A program made the translations under genes and the position numbers. From assembly GCF_050908995.1 (NCBI RefSeq), contig NC_135119.1:17112001-17176000 (forward strand): DNA of 64,000 nt, written 5' to 3'. This document shows positions 12,001 through 24,729 of this stretch, piece by piece. This DNA is from Andrena cerasifolii. Its lineage: Eukaryota; Arthropoda; Insecta; Hymenoptera; Andrenidae. Numbering within the stretch: position 1 is the stretch's first letter; every line of letters begins with the position of its first letter. The notes below the pieces were generated by a model. It was given only the letters and a program-made list of their open reading frames with translations, was not told where the DNA came from and did no database searches.

Positions 12001-14265
12001 GCAAATCGCTGATTTCGGGAATTTCGCGATTTTCGACCTTATTCTGCGATCTTTAAGCGTTCATAGCTCAGAGCAACGTTAACCGATTTTGATGAAATTT
12101 TAGACGTGTATACAACTTACTTCAATATACAAACGGTTTTTTTTCTTAAATTTTCATTTTGCTATTCCGACCAATTGCATTGTTTTCAAAACGACGAATC
12201 ACGTCACATAGCAAACTAATCCTTCTAACTTCTAAAAAAAAGAAAACTCATGTCGTTTGGACCAATTCTGAAAAAGTTATGCGATTTTAAAAAGTGTCCT
12301 AATATTTTCGTTACTCACTGTACATTAAACAAACAAATAAACAGAGGATCGAAGCTGAATAAAATCGTTCAAAAATTCTGTGGTTCACATTACGCAAATG
12401 TGAAAGCAACTAATCATTCTTTTTATTATCCCACAGTATATCTATAAATGAGATTTTAATTTGTTGAAAACAACATTCTCAGATATTTTATACATGTTTC
12501 TAGATTTCCATTGCTGGCATTGTGACCTGCCCTCTTCACGCGTAAACATTTTACTTGTTCATCAGAATAACAATATTATTTAAGATGAAGTTAGTTGTGT
12601 AATCTCTTTATTTATTATACCATACAATACGTTCTTGAACATACAATACGGAGTATTATGATGTATATCTAATATACATATGCACAACGCATTTAAGAAT
12701 CACGTTTCCGCACGTAATCATCGAAATAAAAGTTGCCATCAGGAAACATTCAGAGCTCACTGATGCATATGCTGCGTCCAATTTTTACGCAATCCCACAG
12801 GCAACGCGGGAATTCGCGTGATCGGCTGTAAACGGTATTCCACACTTCCGCGTTTTATTCCAGCCCTTTACATATTCATCGGTGGCATTATACACCCGTA
12901 AAAGCGGCCGTAATTATCGGGCTAAGCCCGATAAATGAAGTGAACGTTTAACATGCAACGCGGGTCCATTTTAATGCAATACCTATCTCCTTAGTTCGTC
13001 GGGAAGTTAAATCATTTGTATCCGCGTGCCACAGTCGAACGGTGATGTGGTTTCAGGATTGATAGCACTGCCGGAGCATCTGTCCTAGTAAGAAAGATTC
13101 ACTGGGAATTAACGATAAAAATTGTTGCCAATCACTAGAAAAATGAATTTGCTTAAAAATAATAATCTTCGTTTGAAATAAGAAAGCAGTGGAGCAGAGG
13201 CTGTGCACGTAAGTTTGTTTTTCCTTTAACCTAGGATTTATACATTGGTCTTTTTTAGCGGATAAATAATGTATTGTTAATGTGATGCCTAAATTGCAGT
13301 AACATTATTTGTCAAAATCATACAGGAGATACACCTACTTTACGAATCAAACATACGTGAATATATTTTTTTATTACGTATTTATATGAGATTAATTCAT
13401 TTTTTATTCAATTTTTTCCTGAAACCCGTTTACCATAGAAATGTTGCTATAGGTTAAACTGACCCTACATTCGTCTTGCGCGACCATATCCACCATTCGT
13501 CTTCCGAGGGTTAATTCCATTCTTAATTACACTGCTATCTTTGATCCGAGTGTTTGGTGGAATTTTGAGTAAAGATTAGTGACGTCGTGGTAGACTTTTA
13601 ACGGCCACGAATTAAATTCAGTCTACAATAATTTATTGAGTCGTGAATGTAATTGAATATTGTAAGTTTTATCCTATATTCAAAAAACAAAAAAAAAATT
13701 GAAATCGCCAGAAATCTCAGATGTGTGGGCATAATGATGAGAAATGTAACTGCCTGCGGTGGCCCTGTGTGAGTCGTAGCATAAGTCTCCAGCTTCAGGG
13801 GCACTGAATATGAAAATATGGCATATTTGTATTACCAAGGACTGCCTTTATCATTGGAACCGCGAGCAACAGATGTAAAACTCGATTTCATATATCTCGC
13901 GGTTTGAATGTAAGATTATGGAAAATAACGAAAGTTTTAGGTGGTCAGGAATGGGGTCTCCTCAGAAACGAAAAGTTTCTTTGGGATCCCCTCGAAATTC
14001 CATTCAGATAGGCAGTAAAACTTTTCAGATATCGATAATCTAACGTACCCTAAAAGGTGACATTCATGGGAAATTGTGTTTGAAATGAAAAAAAATTCTG
14101 TTCTCGGAGCAGCGCTTCGGATTTCGAATTTCAGTGGGCGCAATAAATCGAACATCCAAGTCGGGTCGTAAATTCAAGGAAGAATTTCGGTTTACTACGA
14201 GTTGAAAATCAATAATTTGAAAGGACATTTTTGGGCAAAAAGCTGTTGAATATTTTACTTAATTA

Positions 14266-14622
14266 GGGGCCGTCCTTAAATTACGTAAGGGTAATTTTTA
14301 CGAATTCTTACCCCCTCCCTTCCCCAGTATAAGAATTCGTAAGATTTGATATTCCAACCCTCTCCTTACGTAATATTTTTTACACTTAATTTTTTTTAGT
14401 TATTAAAATTCTTTTAAAGGTTTATACAATTAATTTAACTTGGTATCGGGAAATTTAAACTAAAACTTTTCTGGAACATTAATGATAGAACTTGTATTTA
14501 TTTAAAATTAGGTTAAACAATATTACGTAAGACGCTACCTGACTCCCCCCTTTGTAAGAAAACGCAAGAAATTCGCGACCCCCGCCAAAAAAGCCTTACG
14601 TAATTTAAGGATGACCCCTTAA
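14266..14622. repeat. MITE with terminal inverted repeats, possible TTAA target
   Basis: The left end (TTA)GGGGCCGTCCTTAAATTACGTAAGG pairs with the right end CCTTACGTAATTTAAGGATGACCCC(TTAA); a second inverted segment lies just inside (ttacgaattcttaccccc / ccccagtataagaattcgtaa). TTAA at the right and TTAG at the left suggest a TTAA-target element; tentative. Confidence 0.65.
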
Positions 14623-15617
14623 GGCAAAAACGTTTTATAAATAGTCCAGAAACACGTTTATAATCAATGTAGAATCATTCCATCTTCGTTATGACACTGC
14701 ATTACTTAATTAATATTTTACCAAATTTTCCATTACCCTCCACTCAAATCAGCATCCATGTAAATAAAATATTCCTACGTTGATTGCGAAAGTTTCACAC
14801 ACATATATATGTATACCATTTTAAATATAAACCACCGTGCTTATACTATCTCAGAATGTTCCACGATGGACTAAAAATTTGCCCAGGAGGAAAATAAAAG
14901 AAATCGAGTCTTAAACGTTCGCAATGACGATTTACGCGCGGATCTGTAATGGTAGATCGAGAAATGGCAACTAGCAGCGAGCAGTCAACGGTGAAGCAAC
15001 TTTATTGCATAAAAATATAGCCTAGTCCTCGGTAAAGTGAGAGTCACTGTTCGTCGACGTGACGTCAGGCAAGGTTACCTGAGAGCGTTTCAACGGGACT
15101 GAGGTTGATTCAGCATCTAACAATTTTCTTTCTATGAAATTCGCTATCTGAACGCCCTCGAGGAAGCTTCTTTTCGCGCAGACTCGCGCAACGTAATCCG
15201 CGAGCAACAATGTGAATCCGCACACCGGTGTTTTGTGGCAGATCTTCCTCGTGACGGGCCCACTGCAATTCCAATGGTAACATGTCCATTTGTAGCTTCA
15301 ATCAACACGTCACATATTTTTCTTATTAAATGACTTTATTCAGCTTCGATCCTCCGTTCGTTTCTTGTATGCTTGGTTCAAGCCTCACTTTTAACCCACT
15401 TCCAACTATCCAATTATCTTGAAACTTTGCAGGCGTACGTAGCTTCGATGACACTGGGAAATTATGAAAAAAAAACACAGTGGATTAAGAAATTACCCGG
15501 TCATTAACAAATGTAACCCGTAAACACAAATCCAAACGACTTGAAATCAACCTATAACCACGAATATAACTTGGACACTAAAAAGTAAATAATAAGAAAA
15601 AATATAATAAAAAATGT

Positions 15618-15998
15618 ATGTTAAATGATTTCATTTTAAAATTGCAGGAAAAAATAATTCTTTACTTGTACTGCAATTTCGACAGTGATATGTCACTTTA
15701 AGTAAAATCTTAAGTAAATTTCGACGCTTGATGCTGTATTAAATTGATTCATATCCTGCCCCAAGATTTTACTTAAAGTGACATGTCTATCACCATCGAA
15801 ATTGTATTAGGGTAGACCGGGGGGGGGGATTGTAATACGTTAAATATCTCAAAACATATGATAGATATTAGCACAAATTTTAGATATATGATAGCTTTTG
15901 TGTAATCGTATTCCAAAGTCAAAGTGTTCCGCCCCCGGTCTAGCCTACAAGAAGAGAATTAGTTTTTAGTGCATTTTTAAAATAAAGTCATTTAACAT
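15618..15998. repeat. hairpin MITE family X, copy 2 (carries a nested insertion)
   Basis: Ends atgttaaatgatttc.. and ..gtcatttaacat. Interior arms tgcaatttcgacagtg / caccatcgaaattgta and cactttaagtaaaatctt / agattttacttaaagtg. Sequence to its left (15488-15617) also resembles 21393-21567, so the unit may be longer. The right arm is split by 15808-15947. Confidence 0.85.
15808..15947. mobile_element. 140-bp mini-element nested in MITE copy 2
   Basis: Terminal inverted repeats TAGGGTAGACCGGGGG and CCCCCGGTCTAGCCTA (one mismatch). It lies inside the attgta..tacaag junction that is continuous in MITE copy 3 and nearly so in copy 1. Target duplication is probably TA. Confidence 0.7.
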
Positions 15999-16512
15999 AA
16001 AATTCGTTTTATATATTTCTTTTCAATCTTAATGTTTCATGACACATATACTTACGTGATATCAATAATTTTACGTTCAAAGCGGATAGAAGAATCGAGA
16101 CTCACCTGTTTGAGACATTGAATGTAGATAACCTAGGACAGTGGTGGTAAACGTTTTTATCTGCGGGTACCAAAAATTTATAAACAAAATTAATAAAAAA
16201 ATTGGTCATTGCAGAATTTATTGAGACAAGTTTGACAATTAACATAGAATTTAATTTCATAACAATGAACTCATAACTTGACATACACATTGTCGTATAG
16301 TAACAGCTAACTAAGAATATTTTAGTATATCTAAGCATACAATAATTATTTTAGATTAATACACAGATATTAATGATATCACCTGTAAATCGTTGACGTG
16401 CCGGTGAAATTTATTACTTTGTTACTTTCTTCATGTAGCTACTCGAAAATCTACACTATAACGAATAAGACTATAGATTATGGTTGTTCTTATTTTCTAC
16501 ATTTGAATTTTC

Positions 16513-16780
16513 TTTGCGACACCCCCGAGGATAGTTTCGAGTAATAAAACAAATCTGTGTAAAATTTAAGCTGGATCGGATAAGGGGGAAAGGTGTGGGT
16601 TGGAGCCTTGGACATTTAAACAATTATTTAACAGCTCACAAAGTCGATTTTGTACAATTATCCTCCAAGTTATTGATTACATAATAAAACATGTCAAACA
16701 AAAGTTGTAGATCCAGCAAGGAGCATCTTTTATGTTGTATTTTCTCGTGCGACAAACGGTTTTCCAAAAAAGTTCGAAAA
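16513..16780. repeat. half copy of the foldback family at 28704-29176
   Basis: Shares in order: cacccccgaggatagtttc, aagctggatcggataaggggg, acatttaaacaattatttaacagctc, atcctccaagttattgatta, atgtcaaacaaaagttg, agatccagcaaggagcatctttta. The second arm is missing. Confidence 0.7.
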
Positions 16781-19365
16781 ACTGAAACAAAAAAACTTCC
16801 TTTTTTTAAATTTTGAAAGTTTAAATCCTTCTCGAACACTTTTCACTTATGAAGGCGAAAAAATTGTAATTTTTATTTTCGAGCACTATTTTTTAAACAT
16901 TTAAGACGGTGCATTATACCGAGATATGCCAAAAGGTCGATTTTTTTTTGCATATTTTCAGTATTCGATGTGTCACGAATGTTTCCTGAAATTTTGGGAA
17001 AATATCGAAGATATATAAACAAATTCTGTGTTTGCACCAAATTAGTTTGTTTTATGCATTTTAACCTTTGAAAAGCATTTTTAACGGTAAAAAACAGGAC
17101 ATTTTCCTTCGACAACTATTTTTCCATGTTAAAAATATTAATGCCCTTTAATTAGTTTGAAAATATAATAGAAGTTCCAATATCATTACTGTACGCAACT
17201 AAAACTTACGATTTAATTAATTTTCACCTTAAAATTTATACTTGTGGGTGGGCCTCCCTTGTCTCCTGGCAATCAATATTTTTAAACCCTGTCCGCCGCT
17301 GGTGGTAACGAGCGTGTTAGTGAAATGGGAATGCGAAGTATCGGGTGGGAGCGCACTGATCCTTCCATTCTGTAATTGAATCTCAGAATTCTAATTGCAA
17401 CTCCACATAGATTATTTATACATACGTACTTCTTCATTGAAACATTGAAGAGCTATCAAAATGTAGAATATTATTGAAATTCGGATAATGCTCGAAGCGA
17501 TTCAAAGCGCCTCCAAGCCCACCAACCAACCCCGAGCAACCCTTTTCCATGCAGTTTGGAAGCAGGCTCAACGATGATGTGCCAGAAACGAGGGAAGAGC
17601 GAAATGAAGGGGGCCTGCTGAAAATTGCCGCTGAATCTATAATTTCCTTTCGCAATGGGTAAAAGGGGTTCGATGTTCCGTGAAATCTATTAGAATCGTG
17701 GGTGGAGTGCAGAGTGTAAACAAGCGATACAATCTCGATCTGTTTGCTTCTAATTAGCGTGATCGATCGACTTTTCAATCGTACTCCAATCGATCCGAAC
17801 GCGACCCTCTTATCACAAGTAACTACTTTACGAAGTCAATGAAACGTTTCCTGGACATTTTGTTTATTTTCGTTAGTACTTAGGTACTCTATATGCCACC
17901 AATTCTTTGCTCCTTCTTTCTGCTTAGATCAGCCAGCGTAAACTCATACGTCAAAACGCCTGCCACTTAAAATTTATTCCGCTTCATTCCATTCGCTCCT
18001 GTTCCATGGAAGAAGTTCGGTGCGATTGATTTGTGGCTCTGCAATAAACGTTTCAGTGCAGTGATTTATGGGAATTTCGTTATAGGTCCTCCAGGGTTTT
18101 CCGAACAAAAGGGCGCGAGGCAGCAGCGTCCCATTAAGGGCCGCGGAAGGATTGACGAGTTTCTCGCGAACTGCGAAATTCGGGGGAGATCGATGCAGAT
18201 TCTGCGAGCAGGAATCGCGTCGATTGCATTTTAATGGGGAAGTGGCGCGAGTCTCGCAGAAAGCCTGGATTTCTGTAACATTTTAGCAAAACGAGAGAAG
18301 ATCGATATAGGTCATCTTTGTCTCATAAATTACGCGTGCCCCTGAGAATGAGTGCGATACGAGTTGAAAAAGTTGGTAAATCGAGTCGCCTCCATATTCT
18401 TGTTTCTTATATCGAGCATCGTAAAGTGTGATAAAAGTAACTTTTTTACTGCTTTCGTTTTCAGAGATTCGCGTAAAATGCGCACTGTGCGCGCTTATGT
18501 ATGAGCTTCTAGAAAAGGGAATGTCTCAGGTTAGCTCTATTATATTTTGCAGAATCATTTCTCGGATAATCCGTGATATTTGATAAAATTTAAATGCGTT
18601 GAGTGCAAGCTGCACTTTCGTGTTAGAAGACGTCTAAGTGACTCATACCACTATAGCTTTGAATACTGAAACTCAGTAGAGCCACCGACGTGACCCATTT
18701 TGTTTTGGAAATTTCGAAAAGAATCTGTAAAGAATGAAGTGTTCGGTGATGGTAGAAAGTAATTGTACGCAGCAATTTAATTGATTTCTTGAAACGGTGC
18801 GATAAGGGAAAATTAATATTATTAGCATTGTTTTCACAGGGAAGATCGTGAGAAAATTGATTCCAGATCCTACGGTAGAAATGTCACTAACTTTATACTG
18901 TTTATTTCGATTACGAGCAGGTGTTAAGCTAACGCGCGTTAAATTCCCAATATTTCCTGAATCACCGTGTAGCTCAGAAAACACTCACCACAATTCCATT
19001 CACCCCTTCGTCATAATTACGGACCATCGATTTTCCCGCCACAACCCCCTGAATTTCCCACGATCACAGGATGCGCGTTAAAATAAACATTGGTGCGCGT
19101 AATAATTAAAGGAAAAACTGTGCTGTTAAAGTGAATTATTGAAAAATGACTGGCTGTCTTGCCCAAGGAAACGTGCGATCGTTATCGGCGATTTGAGTGA
19201 AAGAAAAAAAGAAAACAAAGGGGAAGGGGGACGAGTAAGATGGCGGTTTTAATTCGAAGGGGTCGATGTTCCATTCGAGGGGGGACAATTAATTGATAGG
19301 AGATACGGCGGGTCGAGTGCATCAGACGCGCAATCACTGATCGCCCATTTTTTGATTGTTTACAG

Positions 19366-19504
19366 TAACAAGTGCCTGAACGAAAAAAAACGACGGAACC
19401 AGGAGAACCGGATTATCGAGGAGCTTACCGAGCTGATTTCCGCCACGGACATGAGCTCTGGCAAGACTGACAAATGCCAGATCCTTCGGAGAACCGTCGA
19501 CCAG
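19366..19504 (+). CDS. tai: taiman coding exon 2 (bHLH domain)
   Basis: Encodes residues 23-69. The basic region is NKCLNEKKRRNQEN, with the conserved Glu-x-x-Arg-Arg pattern. Helix 1 (IIEELTELISATD), the loop (MSSGKTDKC) and helix 2 (QILRRTVDQ) follow. bHLH mediates dimerisation with Met-type bHLH-PAS partners and contact with E-box-like DNA. The acceptor is tttgattgtttacag (ending 19365) and the donor GTAAGA at 19505. Codon 23 is split AT|T. The open frame continues into the intron, but the family sequence stops at the donor. Confidence 0.95.
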
Positions 19505-20223
19505 GTAAGAAGACAGATTCGTACGTTTCTGCCTTTCAAATGGCTGATCGATAAACTCACCGAGTCCTTCGAGATCCGATCAAGAAACGCTGACCGTCGC
19601 TTTTTACGTCGCTTCGCCGCGATACGCCAGCGCAATCGAGAGAGATTCGTTACCTTTTTATCATGCACGGAACACGAGAGAATTCCCTTCGAGATCTCGA
19701 TACATTTCAATAGCTTCGAAACTACTGTGTTCCTCGTCCTCCCTCTATTTTTTTGTCCTCTCGCGCCTTGCGTTTCCCCAATTTCTTTCTTTCTCTGGTT
19801 AGATGCGATAATGCTTGTGTAATAATAATTTTCCCATGCTGGATGTAATTATGATAATTGCAAAAGTTGGGGCACAGAGATTACTTGAAACGCGAGACAT
19901 GTAACGTTTCACAAAAATCGAGCCACTTGAAGTATTCTATAAATTTCATTGTAACGCTGCGAATCCGCGATCAGATTTTTCACGAGACTTTCCCATCGCG
20001 AGACAAAAATCTCAGCAACAACTAAATGTAAATAATGGAAATAGTGGCAAGAGGTGAGATTTTTTTAAAGTATATCGTAAAACTTGTGTCGTGTGAGTGT
20101 AATTTCACGAAACTATTGACAAAGTAATTAAAAAATTATAAAGTGATGAAATAATTGTCTCACGAGATTGAAGTCTAATGCGAGACACGATATTTTTGTC
20201 TCATCGTGGATTTGCAGCTTTAA

Positions 20224-20775
20224 GAACACCGCGAACCCGGACTCACCGATTGGAACGCAACTTTGTCGGTTTTTAGAGTGATTCAAAGCAAGAACAACGG
20301 TGTCTTTCATTTGGGCCCTATCGCGCTTTAAGGGGGTGAAAACTGACCTCAAAATCAAATTGGCACTTCCACTTTTTCGCGTATAACTCTCAAAGTACAA
20401 CAGACAGAAAAAAATGTTTCAAACAAAAGTTTAATGGCGCAATAAGCGCTACAAACTCCCGTTAACAAAATTTTGAAAAGAATTTTTTTCGTCAGTTATA
20501 TATTTTTTTTTAACTCTTTTAAAAATTTTGTTAATGGAAGTTTGTAGCACTTATTGCGCCGTTAAACTTTTGTTTGAAACATTTTTTTCTGTCTGTTGTA
20601 CTTTCAGAGTTATACGCGAAAAAGTGGAAGTGGTGCCAATTTGACTTTGAGGTCAGTTTTCACCCCCTTAAAAGGCGATAGGGCTCAAATGAAAGACACC
20701 GTTGTTCTTGCTTTGAATCACTCTAAAAACTGACAAAGTTGCGTTCCAATCGGTGAGTCCGGGTTCGCGGTGTTC
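20224..20775. repeat. large foldback element, 552 bp with arms of about 260 bp
   Basis: The left arm starts GAACACCGCGAACCCGGACT; the right arm is its complement ending AGTCCGGGTTCGCGGTGTTC. The arms match nearly base for base through ttgcgccattaaacttttgtttgaaacat, with a short spacer near 20480-20520. The near-identical arms imply recent insertion or gene conversion. Confidence 0.92.
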
Positions 20776-21567
20776 CCTTGTCAGTAAAAGAGAGGGAACG
20801 TTCTTAGCTCGCAGAGTTTCCATCCACCAGAACTATAAATACCTGGAAATAATGTATGACTGAATCGAATAATTCGTTACCCCACTGATCATCTCACTAA
20901 TGTTTTATTGAACCAGAATCAAACACAGTATTCAGGTCTGATTGATCAATAAACTGCGCGCAGTTGGTGTTTGCAGGCTGTTTGACTCGCGAAGGCATCG
21001 CGAGGTGGATGTTGAGGGACGGGGAAAGGAAACGAACGCGTCAACCGTGCAGGATTTATTCTTATGGTCACATAGTCGGTGAATAAAGTCAGGCATTCGT
21101 GGTGTCGCAACGTTTCGTTCGATTTGATGTAAATTATACCTGAACAACCGCAATATATCTCGACGCCGCGGACAGCACGCATTTATGGAGGCATCTCGTA
21201 GGACAGACGAGAAAACGCCCCCTTTTTCTAGTTTCGGGATACCGTAGTCGTGCTTTTTGTTCCGTGATTCATCAGACTCGTCGAAAGCGTGTACAAGGGA
21301 TAATCGGCATCCTGAAAATTCAGAGACATTTGAAACTCGAAGAAATGTAGTTCAAGTGTATTATTTTTTAAAAAAATTAACCACGAGGGGGTGAATAAAT
21401 TACCCAGTCGTCGATAAATATAACCCATAACCACAAATCCAGACGACTTGAAATCAGCCTACAACCACAAATCAATTCAATTCAATCGACATAAAATCAG
21501 CATGTACTCACATATCAAAACTTAGACACTAAAACGTAAATAATAAAAAAAATATATAAAAAATTTT

Positions 21568-21846
21568 ATGTTAAACGATTTTATTTAAAATGCACTAAAA
21601 ATTAAGAGAAAATCCATTTCTTGTACCCAATTTCGATGGTGTTTTTCACTTTAAATAAAATCGTGGAGCAGGATATTTCATAACAGAATATGAATTCATT
21701 TAATACAGAACCAAGCCTCGAAATAAATTTGTTGTGATATCCTGCTCAAAGATTATATTTAAAGTGAAAAACACCATCGAAATTGTAGTACAAGAAAAGA
21801 ATTGTTTTTTAATTTTTAGCGCATTTTAAATAAAATCGTTTAACAT
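21568..21846. repeat. hairpin MITE family X, copy 3
   Basis: Ends atgttaaacgattttattta and aaataaaatcgtttaacat. Arms caatttcgatggtgtttttc / gaaaaacaccatcgaaattg and aaatcgtggagcaggatat / atatcctgctcaaagatta. The closest copy to 11731-12000. Confidence 0.9.
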
Positions 21847-22349
21847 TCAATTTTTATATATTTTTTTATATCAATTATTAAAAACCATACATAAATTCGA
21901 TAAAACCACTATCGTTAAAATTCTAAAATTAGCTACAAAACATTTCGAAGATAAAATTGTGTTATTCAAAATTCTTTAGAAGTAATCGCGCATTTATAAA
22001 TAAAGGGAAATATATTTTGCTATTCTTTTAAAACTCTGTCGCGCACAATCTCCATTTTTCTTCACAAATATGTGAAGTTTAGAGGGTTGGATATAAGCTC
22101 TTTAATAATCGCAGAACGTTTCGCGGCAGTCAGTCTCACCGCTGTGCGTTATTCTTGAGCTCTTCGATCGATAAGGTATTTACTCGCGTATCGTTTAAGT
22201 GAAATAAAAATTTCAACGCATGCGTCGTATTTTGCATTGTTGTCCCGACATTCCCCGGAATAACGATTTTTTTTCCATCGCGATTAACACAAAGGAATCG
22301 TGTTTTACCGCTGCCGCAGACACCGGGTTGGGGCACACGAAAATTTGAA

Positions 22350-22590
22350 ATTATTCAGCTCGAATATTTGAAGGGGTTGAGTACTCGAAAGTTCTTAGTT
22401 TTTTTTTTTAGAGGAAACTCGAGTAGCTGGAGTAGGTACATCGGAGCTACGTACTCAGATTCTATTAAACTCTTCAAATCGTTCGAGCTAACTCGGGCTA
22501 CATACTGCAAGAATTTATTCGAGCTACTCGAGTTGCTTCAAGATACTCGACTTTTTCGAGAGACTAGATTCGACCGAATTTTTTAGGACT
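22350..22590. repeat. patch of degenerate TACTCGA/GAGCTACTCGAG motifs
   Basis: gagtactcga, actcgagtagc, gagctacgtactc, gagctaactcggg, gagctactcgagttg, gatactcgac recur within 240 bp on both strands. Possibly a decayed element; family unknown. Confidence 0.4.
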
Positions 22591-24490
22591 CGTGTTTTCG
22601 ATCCTTTGGGTTTTTTTCTCGAAAGGCTGACATGACCTAGCTGTTTCCATTTTCTGGAAATTGACAATTTTGGAAGCTGAGGGCTCTTTTTAAATAGTGT
22701 TTATATAAATTCTGAAACAATTCGTTTTTGAAAAATTCGATATTCTAAATTTAGTGTGATCATGTTGATACTCGATTAAATTTGAATTGGAGCGAAAGTA
22801 TCACTTAAACATCGTGGGATTTGCAAATAGTTACTTTTTTGCTGTAACAAATATCTCATTAAATACAACTGTTAATTGACATTGAAAATCGAGAGAAATG
22901 TCGTTATATTTTTCGTTCGCGAAATTAATGCTTTCGAGAGCACTCGAACTATTTCTGATTATTTTTCTTCTCTTTCCTCGATCCAGTGGCTTGTCGAAGT
23001 TACGTCGATCTATGTCAGACACAGCATGTTCGTTAGATAAGGAAATTGAAATAGTGCGAGTGTTACGATGCTTTTCGAATTGAAGCGATCTGGAGTGGAC
23101 TGTTCTGCTCGAAAACGTAACACGATATCTTGGCGATTAAATAAATTAATCAGTTCCCTCGCTGTCCGCGTTTTATGTAATACATCATTTTTTTCGCGAT
23201 AAGTGTTTTATCGGAACAGAACTTTGTACTACCTACCTCTTTGGATGCGTTTCGGCTTTCTTCGAAAGTCCGAATGCTCGAACACAAGAATTTCTTCGAT
23301 AATCTTTTTCTCGGTTCTATTTCCTCTGCTTCTAGTAAGTCTCTCAGACTTTACAGTTCTGTTTCGATGATTCCATAGATGAATCAATCACGCAGCTGGA
23401 ATATATTATTAAATAATATACTATATAATATTAAAAATTGGTATATATCTCGCCTTTTATTTTCCAAGGATACGATACCATATTTTGTACAAAGTTTTGG
23501 AAGGAGGTCGTATTTAATTCAGAGAAGGTGATGCTATATTTATTTGTACATATCATGAGAACGTTCTGAGGCACTCTTTTTTTCAGATAAGACGCATTAA
23601 CAAATAAATTTCTGTGATGAAGAAGAGCACTGCGTTTCGTCATCTTTTGCGCGCAAAAACGTTGAAATGATTGATGCGTATTCGGTCACCGTGACCGGAT
23701 CTCGAGTAGTCAGATAAATCGAGAGAAAATTTATGGTAGCCCTCCACATTTAAATAATCGCGCTGTTTTTTTATTCAAGTTTATTTTCGCACTTTTTTTT
23801 GGAGGTCAAATACGTAATTTGCTGGAAGATAGTTCGCTTGATTATATATTTATAGTAATTATTTGACCAACATTCGCCTCTTCATGTATTCCCACGTACG
23901 GGAACGCGGTGAAAAAGTCGTACACTTGAAGCATAATGGTACATAATTCTCATAAACCCAAAAGCTTTCAGTCATAAAAAAAAAACTAATACCTTCTACC
24001 TTTTCTGCGCACTAAAAATAATCTCGCTTAATCACTGTATTTCTGTAACACAAAAATTATATCCTATTTAACTTGAAACCTGCATCAAACATACAATATA
24101 CCAATTACAAAAAGATGTGCTTCGTGCATGAATATAAATACACTTTGTCTGCCGGCGTCCACGAATACGCGAGTTCACAATTTCAATCAATAATAATTAT
24201 TATTATTATATGTCTATATTGCACCATTTCAATTTCAAGTTATATGTAGGTAATTACAATTACCTACCTCGCGCGAGCTCAAATATTCAATATTATTTCT
24301 TAACTACATTCATGAAATTGTGCTGTTAAAAGATTTATATTCTATTTATAAGATGCAATGGCGAAGGGTTCCAAAAAATCAATGAATACATCAGAAAATT
24401 GAACTGTGAATTTAACAGAACGAAACTTGTTGATTCCACTAACATTTTAATGCACGAAGTAAGAAACGTGGAATTTATTTTGGTGTATAT

Positions 24491-24523
24491 TAATAATAAT
24501 AACAACAACAACAATAATAATAA
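24491..24523. repeat. (AAT/AAC)n trinucleotide repeat
   Basis: AATAATAATAACAACAACAACAATAATAATAAT-type run; simple repeat. Confidence 0.85.
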
Positions 24524-24729
24524 TTCTTTATTGCACCAGTAGATCTTACGAAAGTAACAAGAAGGTAAAAAAACAAATACATATAAGAAAACAAGAAGGA
24601 GAAAAACAGTAGAGTTAGAAGTTGAGGGGCCCAGTGGAAACGAAGCACGTGTCACCGTTTTATGATTTTAGAGGAAAGCAAGTTGAAGGAAAAATTATTT
24701 TCATAGGCAATGCGTTACGAAATTCTAGT

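Larger units (their letters stand above)
9586..19365 (+). other. tai: taiman intron 1 (9.8 kb)
   Basis: Non-coding. It holds a foldback repeat at 10221-10921, hairpin-MITE copies at 11731-12000 and 15618-15998, a TTAA-associated MITE at 14266-14622, and a half copy of another foldback family at 16513-16780. The short reading frames on both strands show no recognisable protein and lie mostly in AT-rich repeats. No RNA gene was seen. Confidence 0.8.

Noticed and set aside
19352..19822. 156-codon frame as a single-exon bHLH protein
   Set aside because: Only 19366-19504 matches the bHLH; the rest reads through a clear GTAAGA donor into intron, and exon 3 continues the protein in phase.
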